10,762 nucleotides of DNA from CAYGZA01 sp964354135 (lineage in GTDB: Bacteria; Planctomycetota; Planctomycetia; Pirellulales; Thermoguttaceae), in NCBI GenBank assembly GCA_964354135.1, contig CAYGZA010000236.1, forward strand, positions 1 through 10,762, given 5' to 3'. The notes beneath the pieces were generated by a model. That model was given only the letters and a program-made list of their open reading frames with translations, did no database searches and was not told where the DNA came from. The translations under genes and the position numbers were made by a program. Numbering within the stretch: position 1 is the first letter of the stretch; each line of letters starts with the position of its first letter. Shown here piece after piece: positions 1-5,998 of the stretch.

Positions 1-554
1 TGGTTCCGCTTGAAGTCCTTGACCTTGGTGGTGACGTTGTCCGAGGCGTCGTAGAAGTCGATGCTGGAGATGCCCACCACCGGGCCGCCCCAGCCGCCGA
101 CGACGAACGACACGAAGGAGTCGCCCACGGGAAACGTGGTCGTCGCGAAGAAGTCGGTGCCGTCGACCCGCATTGCCTCGAGCGCGACTTCGTAGTCCAT
201 CTTCGGCATGGGGCCGGTGTAGGTGATGCCGGTCATCATGGCGCCCTGTTCGAGGACGATCGTGCCGTCCTTGACGTAGACCTTCCCCTCGCCGCCGAAC
301 TGGGGCATCTTCCAGTCCTTGAGCGTCTTGCCGTCGAACATGTCCCGCCACGGGGCCTTATCGGGCTGGTCCTTCTTCGTCTCGGCCTTCTTCGGCTCCT
401 TCTTGGGGTCATCGGCGGCGGCAGCGTGCCGCACGGCCGGCATGAAAGCCAGGAACATGCCGACGACTATCCCGAGCACAATGCCCCACTTCCCGTGAAG
501 ACAATGGCCCGCGTGGTGCCGCCGGCTCGGTTGTGCAACGCGATGGATCGTCAT
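1..554 (-). CDS. Secreted DUF1080 / 3-keto-disaccharide hydrolase-domain protein, C-terminus cut off
   Basis: The reading frame stays open to the window edge, giving 184 visible N-terminal residues. An N-terminal hydrophobic stretch (about residues 24-38) ends in an Ala-rich AAAA|DD-like cleavage site near residue 46, so the protein is probably exported. A Lys/Glu/Asp-rich linker (about 49-66) follows. The start of the ConA-like fold is marked by MFDGKTLKDWK (72-82), a hallmark of the DUF1080 family (Pfam PF06439). Later Gly/aromatic segments such as FFATTTFPVGDSF also fit that family. Members act on or bind sugars (3-keto-glycoside hydrolysis) outside the cytoplasm and are greatly expanded in planctomycetes. 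The ATG at 554 is chosen because AGGAG (564-568) lies 9 bases upstream. The substrate cannot be told from this fragment, and the catalytic part may be missing. Confidence 0.85.
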   Translation of the reverse strand, partial: MTIHRVAQPSRRHHAGHCLHGKWGIVLGIVVGMFLAFMPAVRHAAAADDPKKEPKKAETKKDQPDKAPWRDMFDGKTLKDWKMPQFGGEGKVYVKDGTIVLEQGAMMTGITYTGPMPKMDYEVALEAMRVDGTDFFATTTFPVGDSFVSFVVGGWGGPVVGISSIDFYDASDNVTTKVKDFKRN

Positions 555-563
555 GGGTTGAGA

Positions 564-568
564 CTCCT
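564..568 (-). promoter_or_regulatory. Ribosome binding site of the DUF1080 gene
   Basis: AGGAG read on the minus strand, 9 bases before the ATG at 554. It decides the start, since this frame has no earlier start with an equally good site nearby. Confidence 0.7.
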
Positions 569-669
569 GGGGTAAGGGTTTCCAGAGCGTCCACTCTGCC
601 ACATCCGCCGGGAGAAGTCCATACGGGGTTCCTCAATGGCGGCCCCAACGCCCGCCCGGGACTGATGCC

Positions 670-707
670 CGGCTCGGCAGGAGCCTCGCCTTCCCGGGAT
701 CACGCAA
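670..707. repeat. 38-base dispersed repeat, copy 1 (3' of trpS)
   Basis: It matches the segment at 1841-1878 in 36 of 38 positions. On the plus strand it begins CGGCTCGGCAGGAGCC, which folds as GGCTC-N5-GAGCC, and continues into a C-rich stretch and ATCACGCAA. This copy starts 24 bases past the trpS stop codon. No T-tract follows the hairpin on the minus strand, so a terminator role is uncertain. Short GC-rich repeats of this kind are common in planctomycete genomes; that is recollection, not tested here. Confidence 0.75.
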
Positions 708-731
708 GGCTGTCCCGAGCTACGGGTCCGT

Positions 732-1712
732 CTACCGCACCGGCGGGAGCTTCACGCCGCAGGCCTCCTGGGCCCGCAAGAGGACTTCCGCGGCCTTCTT
801 CCGGGCCCTGGCGGCCCCGTCGCCGAGGATTTCACGGACCTTGGCGGGGTGGGTCTCCAGCTCCTTGCGGCGCTGGCGGACCGGAGCGAAGTAGCCCTCG
901 GCGAGATCAGTCAAGACCTTCTTGACCTCCCCGTAACCGAATCCGCCCCGCCGGTAGGTCGCCGCCATCCCCTCCCGCTCCGCGTCGCCGGCAAACAGGG
1001 AGTAGAGCTGGAAGAGGTGGTCGGCTTCCGGGTCTTTCGGCTCCACCATGGGCCGCGAGTCGGTGACGATCCGCATGATCTGTTTCCGCAACACCTTGGG
1101 ATCCTCGAAAACCTCCAAGGTATTGTTGTAGCTCTTGGACATTTTTTCGCCGTCGGTGCCGGGGACCCTGGCCGACGTTTCGATCACCTTGGCCTTCGGC
1201 AGCACGAACGTCTCGCCGAACTCGTGGTTGAACGCGGCGGCCAAGTCACGGCAGACCTCGATGTGCTGCACCTGGTCCTCCCCCACCGGAACAACGTCTG
1301 AGTCGTAGGCGAGGATGTCGGCGGCCATGAGCACCGGGTAAGCGAAGAGCCCCGCGTCGGCGGGCAATCCCCGGGCCTTCTTGTCCTTGTAGGCGTGGCA
1401 TCGCTCCAGCAAGCCTATCGGCGCCCCGGTCATCAAGAGCCAGCACAACTCGGAGACCTCCGGAACGTCGGACTGGAGGAACAGCGTGGCCCGGTCGGGA
1501 TCGAGCCCGAGGGCCACGAGGTCGGTCGCCGCATCGAGGCTGTATCGGGCGAGCGTCGGGCCGTCGCGCACCGTGGTTAAGGCGTGCAGGTTGGCGACAA
1601 AATAAAAGGCGCCTTGGGGATCCCCTTGCAGCTCGATGTACTGGCGAATGGCCCCAAAGTAGTTTCCCCAGTGGAAACGGCCCGTCGGTTGAATTCCGGA
1701 GAGAACGCGCAT
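732..1712 (-). CDS. trpS: Tryptophanyl-tRNA synthetase
   Basis: It is a cytoplasmic class I aminoacyl-tRNA synthetase that charges tRNA-Trp with tryptophan using ATP. The 326 residues match the usual bacterial TrpS length (about 325-345). The N-terminus SGIQPTGRFHWGNY carries the HIGH-type signature as HWGN (14-17), and GEKMSKS (188-194) is the KMSKS loop. DVVPVGEDQVQHIE (139-152) is the conserved segment of the Rossmann core near the substrate pocket. The C-terminal part is the helical anticodon-binding region, ending in a Lys/Arg-rich helix. The ATG at 1712 begins exactly where the family begins; the upstream AAGG is only a modest ribosome site. It lies 172 bases after pyrD. No clear promoter or T-box leader is visible in that gap, so co-transcription with pyrD is possible. 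Confidence 0.97.
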   Translation of the reverse strand: MRVLSGIQPTGRFHWGNYFGAIRQYIELQGDPQGAFYFVANLHALTTVRDGPTLARYSLDAATDLVALGLDPDRATLFLQSDVPEVSELCWLLMTGAPIGLLERCHAYKDKKARGLPADAGLFAYPVLMAADILAYDSDVVPVGEDQVQHIEVCRDLAAAFNHEFGETFVLPKAKVIETSARVPGTDGEKMSKSYNNTLEVFEDPKVLRKQIMRIVTDSRPMVEPKDPEADHLFQLYSLFAGDAEREGMAATYRRGGFGYGEVKKVLTDLAEGYFAPVRQRRKELETHPAKVREILGDGAARARKKAAEVLLRAQEACGVKLPPVR

Positions 1713-1796
1713 CGCTGCTGCCTTGCTGCCGAAAACCGCAGATTACAGATCTCGTATCAATGTAAACGGAATCCTGCGATCCTGGGAAGACGATGT

Positions 1797-1853
1797 TCCT
1801 GCCGAGCGGGTTACGGGGGCAAGCTTGGCGACCACACGTGCGGCTCGGCAGGA
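1797..1853. repeat. Inverted repeat, 11-base arms, overlapping repeat copy 2
   Basis: TCCTGCCGAGC at 1797-1807 is the exact reverse complement of GCTCGGCAGGA at 1843-1853, with a 35-base spacer. The right arm is the first part of the 38-base dispersed repeat, so the left arm looks like an inverted partial copy. It lies between pyrD and trpS and could form a long-looped hairpin in a pyrD-trpS transcript. Confidence 0.65.
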
Positions 1854-1878
1854 GCCTCGCCCTCCCGGAATCACGCAA
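1841..1878. repeat. 38-base dispersed repeat, copy 2 (3' of pyrD)
   Basis: Second copy of the element at 670-707, in the same orientation and differing at two positions. It begins only 6 bases past the pyrD TAG stop at 1885-1887. Both copies therefore sit directly 3' of a gene in the same relative orientation. Confidence 0.75.
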
Positions 1879-1884
1879 CAGTGT

Positions 1885-2808
1885 CTATTGGAAGTCCAGC
1901 GTGCCGACGACGTCCGCGATGCAGCTTGCGCCCAGCTCCGCCAAGGCGGCGGGGAGGGCATCGAGGACTTCAGTCGCCACGCTCGGGTTGTAGAAGTTGG
2001 CGGTGCCGATTTGCACGGCTGTCGCCCCCGCCACGAGGAACTCCATGACGTCGTCGATGGCGGCAATGCCGCCGATCCCCATCACCGGCACCCGGACCGC
2101 CCGGGCGACTTGGTAGACCGCGCGAAGGGCAATCGGCTTGATCGCCGGGCCGCTCAGGCCGCCCATTCCCGCGCCCAATCGCGGCCGGCGGCGGCGCCAA
2201 TCGACGGCCATACCCAAGCAGGTGTTGATCAGCGAGACGGCATCCGCCCCACCGGCCTCCGCCGCCCGGGCGATCGAGGCGATCGAGGTCACGTTGGGCG
2301 TCAACTTCGCGAGGATGGGCAGCGAACACGCCTTGCGCACCCCCGCCACCACCTTCTCGCACATCAGCGGGTCGATTCCGAAGTCGATGCCGCCGCTGAC
2401 GTTCGGGCAAGAGACGTTCAACTCCAAAGCGGCCACGCCGACAACGCCGTTCAGACGGGCCCCCAGCCGGATAAACTCCTCGTAGGTCTTGCCTGCCACG
2501 CTGACGACGATTGGCGGTCCAAGGCCCGCCAGATAGGGCAACTGCCGCTCCATGAACGCCTCGATGCCGTCGTTATCGAGCCCGATCGAGTTGAGCATCC
2601 CCCCGCAAGTCTCCACGGTTCGGGGCGGCGGGTTCCCCATGCGGGGCTCTTGGGTGATCGTCTTCGGAAGAATGGCGCCGAGTCGGCTCATGTCCACCAA
2701 GCCAGCCATTTCCCTGGCATAGCCAAAGGTCCCCGAGGCGACGGCGATCGGGTTGGCCAGGTGCAGGCGGCCCAGGTGAACATCGAGGCGAACGTCGGGG
2801 GATTTCAC
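1885..2808 (-). CDS. pyrD: Dihydroorotate dehydrogenase, class 1B catalytic subunit
   Basis: It is a cytoplasmic FMN flavoenzyme that oxidises dihydroorotate to orotate in pyrimidine synthesis. From the chosen start it has 307 residues, typical of class 1. The TIM barrel opens with LANPIAVASGTFG (17-29). NVSCPN (131-136) supplies the class 1 active-site Cys134. Phosphate-binding segments GIGGI (245-249) and VQIGTANF (265-272) are intact. Class 1B enzymes pass electrons to NAD through a PyrK Fe-S/FAD partner, and no pyrK is in the window. I placed the start at GTG 2808 because the family alignment begins there. A TTG at 2874 would add 22 unconserved residues, and neither site has a strong ribosome binding site. 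An upstream promoter-like sequence is at 2968-2996. Whether the partner is PyrK or another acceptor (class 1A) cannot be settled here. Confidence 0.93.
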   Translation of the reverse strand: MKSPDVRLDVHLGRLHLANPIAVASGTFGYAREMAGLVDMSRLGAILPKTITQEPRMGNPPPRTVETCGGMLNSIGLDNDGIEAFMERQLPYLAGLGPPIVVSVAGKTYEEFIRLGARLNGVVGVAALELNVSCPNVSGGIDFGIDPLMCEKVVAGVRKACSLPILAKLTPNVTSIASIARAAEAGGADAVSLINTCLGMAVDWRRRRPRLGAGMGGLSGPAIKPIALRAVYQVARAVRVPVMGIGGIAAIDDVMEFLVAGATAVQIGTANFYNPSVATEVLDALPAALAELGASCIADVVGTLDFQ

Positions 2809-2914
2809 GTGGCGGGAGGGCTCGCGGAATGGTCCAAGCCGTGTACGAATCTCAGGTAAGTGGCCGGCCAACAATAACTTTGTGTTTTCAGGGCCGCGTG
2901 CCCTTCACCCCTTG

Positions 2915-2938
2915 CCCTCCTCCGCGGACGGGAGAGGG
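2915..2938. repeat. CCCTC...GAGGG hairpin in the probable pyrD leader
   Basis: Arms 2915-2919 and 2934-2938 pair perfectly. The inner stem holds CCG/CGG pairs and one mismatch around a CGGA loop. This is the common interspersed type built on CCCTC(T/C) runs. If the upstream promoter is real, it lies in the pyrD 5' leader, about 107 bases before the start. Confidence 0.45.
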
Positions 2939-2967
2939 GAGTTATTGTGGGACAGCCGCTACGGGAC

Positions 2968-2996
2968 AGTGTAACGGATTCGGCCCCCCCGAGCAA
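2968..2996 (-). promoter_or_regulatory. Possible pyrD promoter
   Basis: On the minus strand TTGCTC (2991-2996) and TACACT (2968-2973) are exactly 17 bases apart. The -10 box is the same hexamer as in the HU promoter, but the -35 matches consensus at only three positions. The predicted leader is about 150 bases long. Weak candidate. Confidence 0.35.
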
Positions 2997-3027
2997 CCAG
3001 CAGGTTGCCCCACCCAAGAAACAGACA

Positions 3028-3083
3028 TAGGGTGGCCCCCGCCTGCCCGCGTCGTTTGCGCGTGGCAGGCGGCGACCACCCTA
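3028..3083. repeat. Long inverted repeat, 20-base arms
   Basis: The arms at 3028-3047 (TAGGGTGG...CCGCCTGCC) and 3064-3083 pair at 18 of 20 positions. The 16-base loop contains a further CGCG/CGCG pairing (3048-3051 with 3059-3062). It lies 88 bases past the lipoprotein stop and upstream of the pyrD promoter candidate. It could be a transcript-end structure, a bidirectional terminator without a T-tract, or a small palindromic mobile repeat. Confidence 0.7.
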
Positions 3084-3171
3084 CCGATCGAACCCCGATG
3101 CGGCCAACGACTTGCGCCGGCTCTTCGGCGCACGGCCAAGGCGCCCGGGGCGCCGGCACCCGGCTGCCGGA

Positions 3172-3390
3172 TCAAATCACGCCGCCGTGGGTCCGGTACG
3201 GCGTCATGTGGTCGGGCTGGTCGAGAAACCAGATCCGTTCCCACTCATCCAGGACGTGCCGGAGGTTCTCCGACACCCAGATCAACTCCTGAGTGCGACG
3301 GTTGGAATCGGACGAAAAGGCGGGAATCATACAGCCTGCGGTAGCCAAGACCATCAGTCCGCAGAGCACAAAACCCAACAGAGCGCGCAT
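3172..3390 (-). CDS. Small conserved planctomycete-type lipoprotein, unknown function
   Basis: This 72-residue protein has a lipoprotein signal: MR, a hydrophobic core (about 3-17) and the lipobox-like TAGC ending at Cys20. It should therefore be lipid-anchored outside the cytoplasmic membrane. The mature part is about 52 residues and amphipathic, with SENLRHVLDEWERIWFLDQP (40-59) followed by a short C-terminal end, DHMTPYRTHGGVI. I recall this end from small planctomycete proteins, but I know no function for it. Start ATG 3390 is supported by AGGAG 7 bases upstream (3398-3402) and by the lipobox position. The ATG overlaps the stop of a putative upstream micro-ORF as TAATG. It has no catalytic motif; it may be structural or an adaptor. 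Confidence 0.82.
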   Translation of the reverse strand: MRALLGFVLCGLMVLATAGCMIPAFSSDSNRRTQELIWVSENLRHVLDEWERIWFLDQPDHMTPYRTHGGVI

Positions 3391-3503
3391 TACCTAACTC
3401 CTGCGTAAGAGGAAACTTGCATCGTTACGGGCGCACCGCACGCGGGTTCCAGCGTGGTGCCCAAGCGCCAAGGCGCCCTGCAGCCGGCCAACCCGGCATT
3501 CAT
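3390..3503 (-). CDS. Putative 37-residue micro-ORF coupled to the lipoprotein gene
   Basis: An ATG at 3503 is preceded by AAGGA (3510-3514) at an ideal 6-base spacing. The frame runs 37 codons and ends in TAA, whose last base is the A of the lipoprotein ATG (TAATG at 3388-3392). The predicted peptide starts MNAGLAGCRAPWRLG and ends SSYAGVR. It has no signal peptide, membrane segment or known motif, and it resembles no family I recognise. Its last codons run through the lipoprotein's own ribosome site, so translating it could control lipoprotein translation by termination-reinitiation. It could be a leader peptide, a real microprotein or chance; AGG codons and mixed third positions leave this open. 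Confidence 0.35.
   Translation of the reverse strand: MNAGLAGCRAPWRLGTTLEPACGAPVTMQVSSYAGVR
3398..3402 (-). promoter_or_regulatory. Ribosome binding site of the lipoprotein gene
   Basis: AGGAG on the minus strand, 7 bases before ATG 3390. It lies inside the last codons of the putative micro-ORF. Confidence 0.7.
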
Positions 3504-3527
3504 GTGTTTTCCTTGTTGCGGGATCGG

Positions 3528-3554
3528 CCCGAAGCAGACGGGATAAGCTTCGGG
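3528..3554. repeat. Perfect 8-base-arm hairpin between the HU and lipoprotein genes
   Basis: CCCGAAGC (3528-3535) and GCTTCGGG (3547-3554) pair fully around an 11-base loop. It lies about 128 bases past the HU stop and 25 bases before the micro-ORF start. No T-tract follows, so it is either a non-canonical terminator or part of the micro-ORF/lipoprotein leader. A smaller TCCTG/CAGGA hairpin (3558-3573) stands beside it. Confidence 0.6.
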
Positions 3555-3681
3555 AACTCCTGTGAATTCAGGATCTTACAACGAGTCTGAAAGCGATTCG
3601 CACCGGGCAGGCCGCGCTCAAACCCGAGGCTGGGTCGCCGACGGATTCTTGGGCTACGGCGGCCTGCGCCGTTTCGGTGTC

Positions 3682-4080
3682 TTAGGATCCCCCGGTGCCT
3701 GGGTTGTACGCCGCCATCGCTCCGGCCGGTTGAGCAACCGCCGATGCCGTCGACGCTTCCTGCGATGGACCGCCGGCGGCAATCCGCGCGGCCCGTTGCC
3801 GCGCCAAGTCGCGGACTTTCTGCTCCATCTCCTTACCGGGCTTGAAGGTAACGACGTACTTCTCCGCCACGCTGACCTGATCGCCGGTCCGCGGATTCCG
3901 GGCTTTGCGGGGGGCACGCCGTTTGACCTCGAAGACGCCGAAGTTCCGCAACTCAATGCGGCCGTCTTCTACCAATGCCTCGACGATGGCATCGAACGTC
4001 TTCTGGACGATCTCCTTGGTCTTGAGCTGAGTCAGCCCGATTTCCTCGGAGATGGTACGAACGATCTCTTTCTTAGTCAC
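3682..4080 (-). CDS. HU/IHF-family DNA-binding protein with a C-terminal tail
   Basis: It is a small nucleoid protein that, as a dimer, bends and compacts DNA. Residues 1-90 are a complete HU fold: a helical start TKKEIVRTISEEIGL, then GRIELRNFGVFEVKRR (40-55), the flexible arm with RNPRTGD (61-67) and FKPGKEM (79-85). HU proteins usually end near residue 90-95. This one continues about 40 residues as an Ala/Gly/Ser/Pro-rich, low-complexity tail with a few Arg near its base (132 in all). The GTG at 4080 is chosen because AGGAGG (4089-4094) lies 8 bases upstream and the family begins there. Longer in-frame starts reach back past the promoter. It is a separate transcription unit with its own strong promoter (4156-4184). 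HU and IHF-like paralogues cannot be separated by eye. Confidence 0.93.
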   Translation of the reverse strand: MTKKEIVRTISEEIGLTQLKTKEIVQKTFDAIVEALVEDGRIELRNFGVFEVKRRAPRKARNPRTGDQVSVAEKYVVTFKPGKEMEQKVRDLARQRAARIAAGGPSQEASTASAVAQPAGAMAAYNPGTGGS

Positions 4081-4088
4081 GACTGGTT

Positions 4089-4094
4089 CCTCCT
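4089..4094 (-). promoter_or_regulatory. Strong ribosome binding site of the HU gene
   Basis: Full AGGAGG on the minus strand, 8 bases before GTG 4080. It is the best such site in the window and fixes the GTG start. Confidence 0.85.
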
Positions 4095-4155
4095 GTGCGA
4101 GGGACCGCCGGACCGCTCCGTCAAAGTCCCCTGCGAACAACCCGGTCACGCTCCA

Positions 4156-4184
4156 AGTGTAGGTGCCGTAACGACTACAGTCAA
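4156..4184 (-). promoter_or_regulatory. Sigma70-type promoter of the HU gene
   Basis: On the minus strand TTGACT (4179-4184) and TACACT (4156-4161) are separated by exactly 17 bases. Transcription would start near 4149 and leave a leader of about 70 bases before the GTG. A strong, separate promoter fits an abundant nucleoid protein and excludes the longer upstream starts. Confidence 0.75.
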
Positions 4185-4222
4185 GATCAATCACTTGGCT
4201 CGAACCGTTCAAGGAGGTCTGA

Positions 4223-4257
4223 GGCGGGCAAATCCAGCCCGAGCCCGCCGGGGGCTG
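4223..4257. repeat. Overlapping, mutually exclusive inverted repeats
   Basis: GGCGGGC (4223-4229) pairs with GCCCGCC (4243-4249). CAGCCC (4235-4240) can instead pair with GGGCTG (4252-4257). The two stems overlap and exclude each other. They lie just upstream of the HU promoter and so are outside its transcript; they could belong to read-through RNA from the upstream operon. Confidence 0.4.
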
Positions 4258-4524
4258 CAACCAGCCGCCTTTCGATAAGTTCTTGTTGCCAAAGAGCTTA
4301 GCCGCTCTCAGCGCGAGCCGGTCCGCGTGGATTCGTCGCAAGTCTTGTTTTTTCAAGGACTTACAACTTAGTCCATGCCGACCCCCGTTCACAGCGTCGG
4401 CGCGGCGGCTCCGCGAGACTTCACGGCCGCATCCCTATATCGGCTCCGGAACCGGAAAACTCTAGCTAGACCGAAAAATCGGAAAACCCAGAAAAGACGG
4501 CACGAAACCTACTCTAACGAGGGG

Positions 4525-4941
4525 TCAGGCATGAACGATCGACAGGCGGTCCTGGATCTCCTCGCACGAGAAGAACGGCCCCTGCCCGATCCCGGGGCAC
4601 GCCCGGCAGGTCTCCACCCAGGTTCGGGGAGAACGCACATTCGACTGCCAGAACGGCCAGGTGCGGCACTGGGATGGGCGGACATCGTACACCCGGCAGC
4701 GGCGGGTCTGGCCGTCAAAGAAGACGCAGTCCCCGTTGGGCATTTCCACCAGGCTCTTCCGCCGGCCCACGGAGCGGACAAACGCTTCTGCGAATTGGGG
4801 GATGTCCAGTCCCATCGCGGCAGCCAACGCCTCGATCTCGGCCGCGCCGACCCAGACGTATCCGGGCGATCCCGTGCAGCAGTAGCCGCAGCCGAGACAA
4901 CCGAATCGCAGCCCGTCGCGATACCAGGGTTCTTGAGGCAT
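4525..4941 (-). CDS. YkgJ-family cysteine-cluster protein
   Basis: It has 138 residues and ten cysteines in the pattern of the YkgJ/CxxCxxCC family (Pfam PF03692), which is thought to chelate zinc or iron. The N-terminal CLGCGYCC supplies Cys15, 18, 21 and 22. Cys72 lies in GDCVFF, Cys82 and Cys92 frame CRVYDVRPSQC, and Cys112, 115 and 126 follow. It has no signal peptide or membrane segment, so it is cytosolic. It begins 51 bases after moaA and is the last gene of the block. Its place after a radical-SAM gene suggests a possible role in metal or Fe-S handling, but that is only inference. The start ATG 4941 puts the first Cys motif at the usual distance; its ribosome site is weak. No enzymatic function is established for the family in general. 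Confidence 0.88.
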   Translation of the reverse strand: MPQEPWYRDGLRFGCLGCGYCCTGSPGYVWVGAAEIEALAAAMGLDIPQFAEAFVRSVGRRKSLVEMPNGDCVFFDGQTRRCRVYDVRPSQCRTWPFWQSNVRSPRTWVETCRACPGIGQGPFFSCEEIQDRLSIVHA

Positions 4942-4992
4942 GAGCGGTACTCAGCAATCAGCCGTCCGCTTTCAGGTTTCGACGTGCCGCCT

Positions 4993-5994
4993 TCAGCCGC
5001 CGATTTGGTACATCGGGCAATCGGTGGAGGCCAGTTCTCCTGCATCGCTTCCATGACGCTCCTTCTTTCCGCATACGGCATCGTGGATCAGCGTCGCCAG
5101 TTGTTCGTCGCTCGCGCCGCTCCGCACGAGGGCCCGGACGTCCCAGTGCGCCGTGGAGAAGAGGCAGTTGCGGAGATTCCCGTCTGCCGTCAAGCGGAGC
5201 CGGCCGCAACGGTCGCAGAACGGCCGGCTGACCGTGCAAATCAGCCCGATCGAGCCGCCGCCGCCGACAAACCGGTACCGGGTTGCCGGGGCGCGGGACT
5301 CCGGCTCGGAAACCGGCTCCAGCGGCCCGATCCCGTCGGCGAGCAACGCGAGGATCTCGCCGCCCGAGAGGACCGATTCGCCGGTCCATCGCTCGTCGGC
5401 ATCCAGGGGCATGAACTCGATGAAGCGGAGTTCCAGGCCGTGCTTTCGGGCGAATCGGGCCAGCGGCACCACCTCCGCTTCCGTCTGCCCGCGAAGGGCC
5501 ACGACATTCAGCTTGATCTGGCGGAATCCGGCGCGGCAGGCCGCCTCAATCCCGGCGAGCACGCGGGCCAGCTCGTCGCGGCGGCTGATCCGGGAGAACT
5601 GGCCTGGGTCGAGCGTGTCCAGGCTGACGTTCACCCGCTGGAGCCCGGCCACTTTCAGCAGCTCGGCATACTGATCCAGCAGTATCCCGTTGGTGGTCAT
5701 CGCCAGATCGTCGATCCCCGGCACGGCGGCAACCATCCGCACCAGCCGGCAGATTCCTTTGCGGACCAACGGCTCGCCGCCGGTCAAGCGGACCTTGCGG
5801 ATGCCCAAGCGGGCCGCCACGCGGACGAATCGCTCGATCTCCTCGAACGAGAGGATCTCCGCGTGCGGTCGGAAGAGCACACCCTCGGCAGGCATGCAAT
5901 ACAGACAGCGGATGTTGCAGCGGTCCGTCACCGAGACCCGCAGATCCGTGTGCAGGCGGCCGAAGCGGTCGATCAAGGGACCGGCAATGCTCAC
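4993..5994 (-). CDS. moaA: GTP 3',8-cyclase (radical SAM), molybdenum cofactor synthesis
   Basis: It carries out the first step of molybdenum cofactor synthesis, converting GTP to 3',8-cyclo-7,8-dihydro-GTP, which MoaC then turns into cPMP. The radical-SAM motif CNIRCLYC gives Cys26, 30 and 33 for the SAM-binding 4Fe-4S cluster, and LTGGEP (70-75) is the GGE motif. The second, GTP-binding cluster is complete: FCDRC (Cys260 and 263) and, 13 residues on, Cys277 in GRLRLTADGNLRNC. The protein ends in Gly-Gly, as active MoaA proteins do. From GTG 5994 it has 333 residues, close to the usual 325-340. This start is preferred because GGAGA (6004-6008) lies 9 bases upstream and it follows the moaE stop by 4 bases. 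The longer frame upstream only reads into moaE. moaC is not in the window. Confidence 0.97.
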   Translation of the reverse strand: MSIAGPLIDRFGRLHTDLRVSVTDRCNIRCLYCMPAEGVLFRPHAEILSFEEIERFVRVAARLGIRKVRLTGGEPLVRKGICRLVRMVAAVPGIDDLAMTTNGILLDQYAELLKVAGLQRVNVSLDTLDPGQFSRISRRDELARVLAGIEAACRAGFRQIKLNVVALRGQTEAEVVPLARFARKHGLELRFIEFMPLDADERWTGESVLSGGEILALLADGIGPLEPVSEPESRAPATRYRFVGGGGSIGLICTVSRPFCDRCGRLRLTADGNLRNCLFSTAHWDVRALVRSGASDEQLATLIHDAVCGKKERHGSDAGELASTDCPMYQIGG

Positions 5995-5998
5995 GGGG

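Larger units (their letters stand above)
2809..3171. other. 363-base gap between pyrD and the lipoprotein gene
   Basis: I see no convincing coding sequence on either strand. The gap holds a weak promoter candidate (2968-2996), a CCCTC/GAGGG hairpin (2915-2938) and a long inverted repeat (3028-3083). Short open frames crossing it lack ribosome sites and recognisable motifs. Confidence 0.6.
4081..4524. other. 444-base gap upstream of the HU gene
   Basis: No credible gene is seen. The gap contains the HU ribosome site and leader, the HU promoter (4156-4184) and overlapping inverted repeats (4223-4257). It also has a T-looped hairpin (4340-4362) and an A-rich stretch with two CGGAAAAC copies (4453-4460 and 4480-4487), shortly after the end of the ykgJ-type gene. 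Confidence 0.6.

Noticed and set aside
566..625. Possible sigma54-like GG-N10-GC spacing upstream of the DUF1080 gene
   Set aside because: Only part of the -24 element and a bare GC match, with no activator site; a GC-rich sequence gives such matches by chance.
1713..1790. Possible trpS promoter (TTTACA...TAATCT)
   Set aside because: The spacing is only 15 bases and both boxes are imperfect; I saw no better pair and no T-box leader.
1723..2859. Plus-strand open frame opposite pyrD
   Set aside because: Its composition is that of a shadow frame, and it includes the 38-base repeat and the intergenic gap.
3112..3408. Plus-strand frames opposite the small lipoprotein
   Set aside because: The minus-strand frame has a ribosome site, a lipobox and a recognisable C-terminal motif; these have none.
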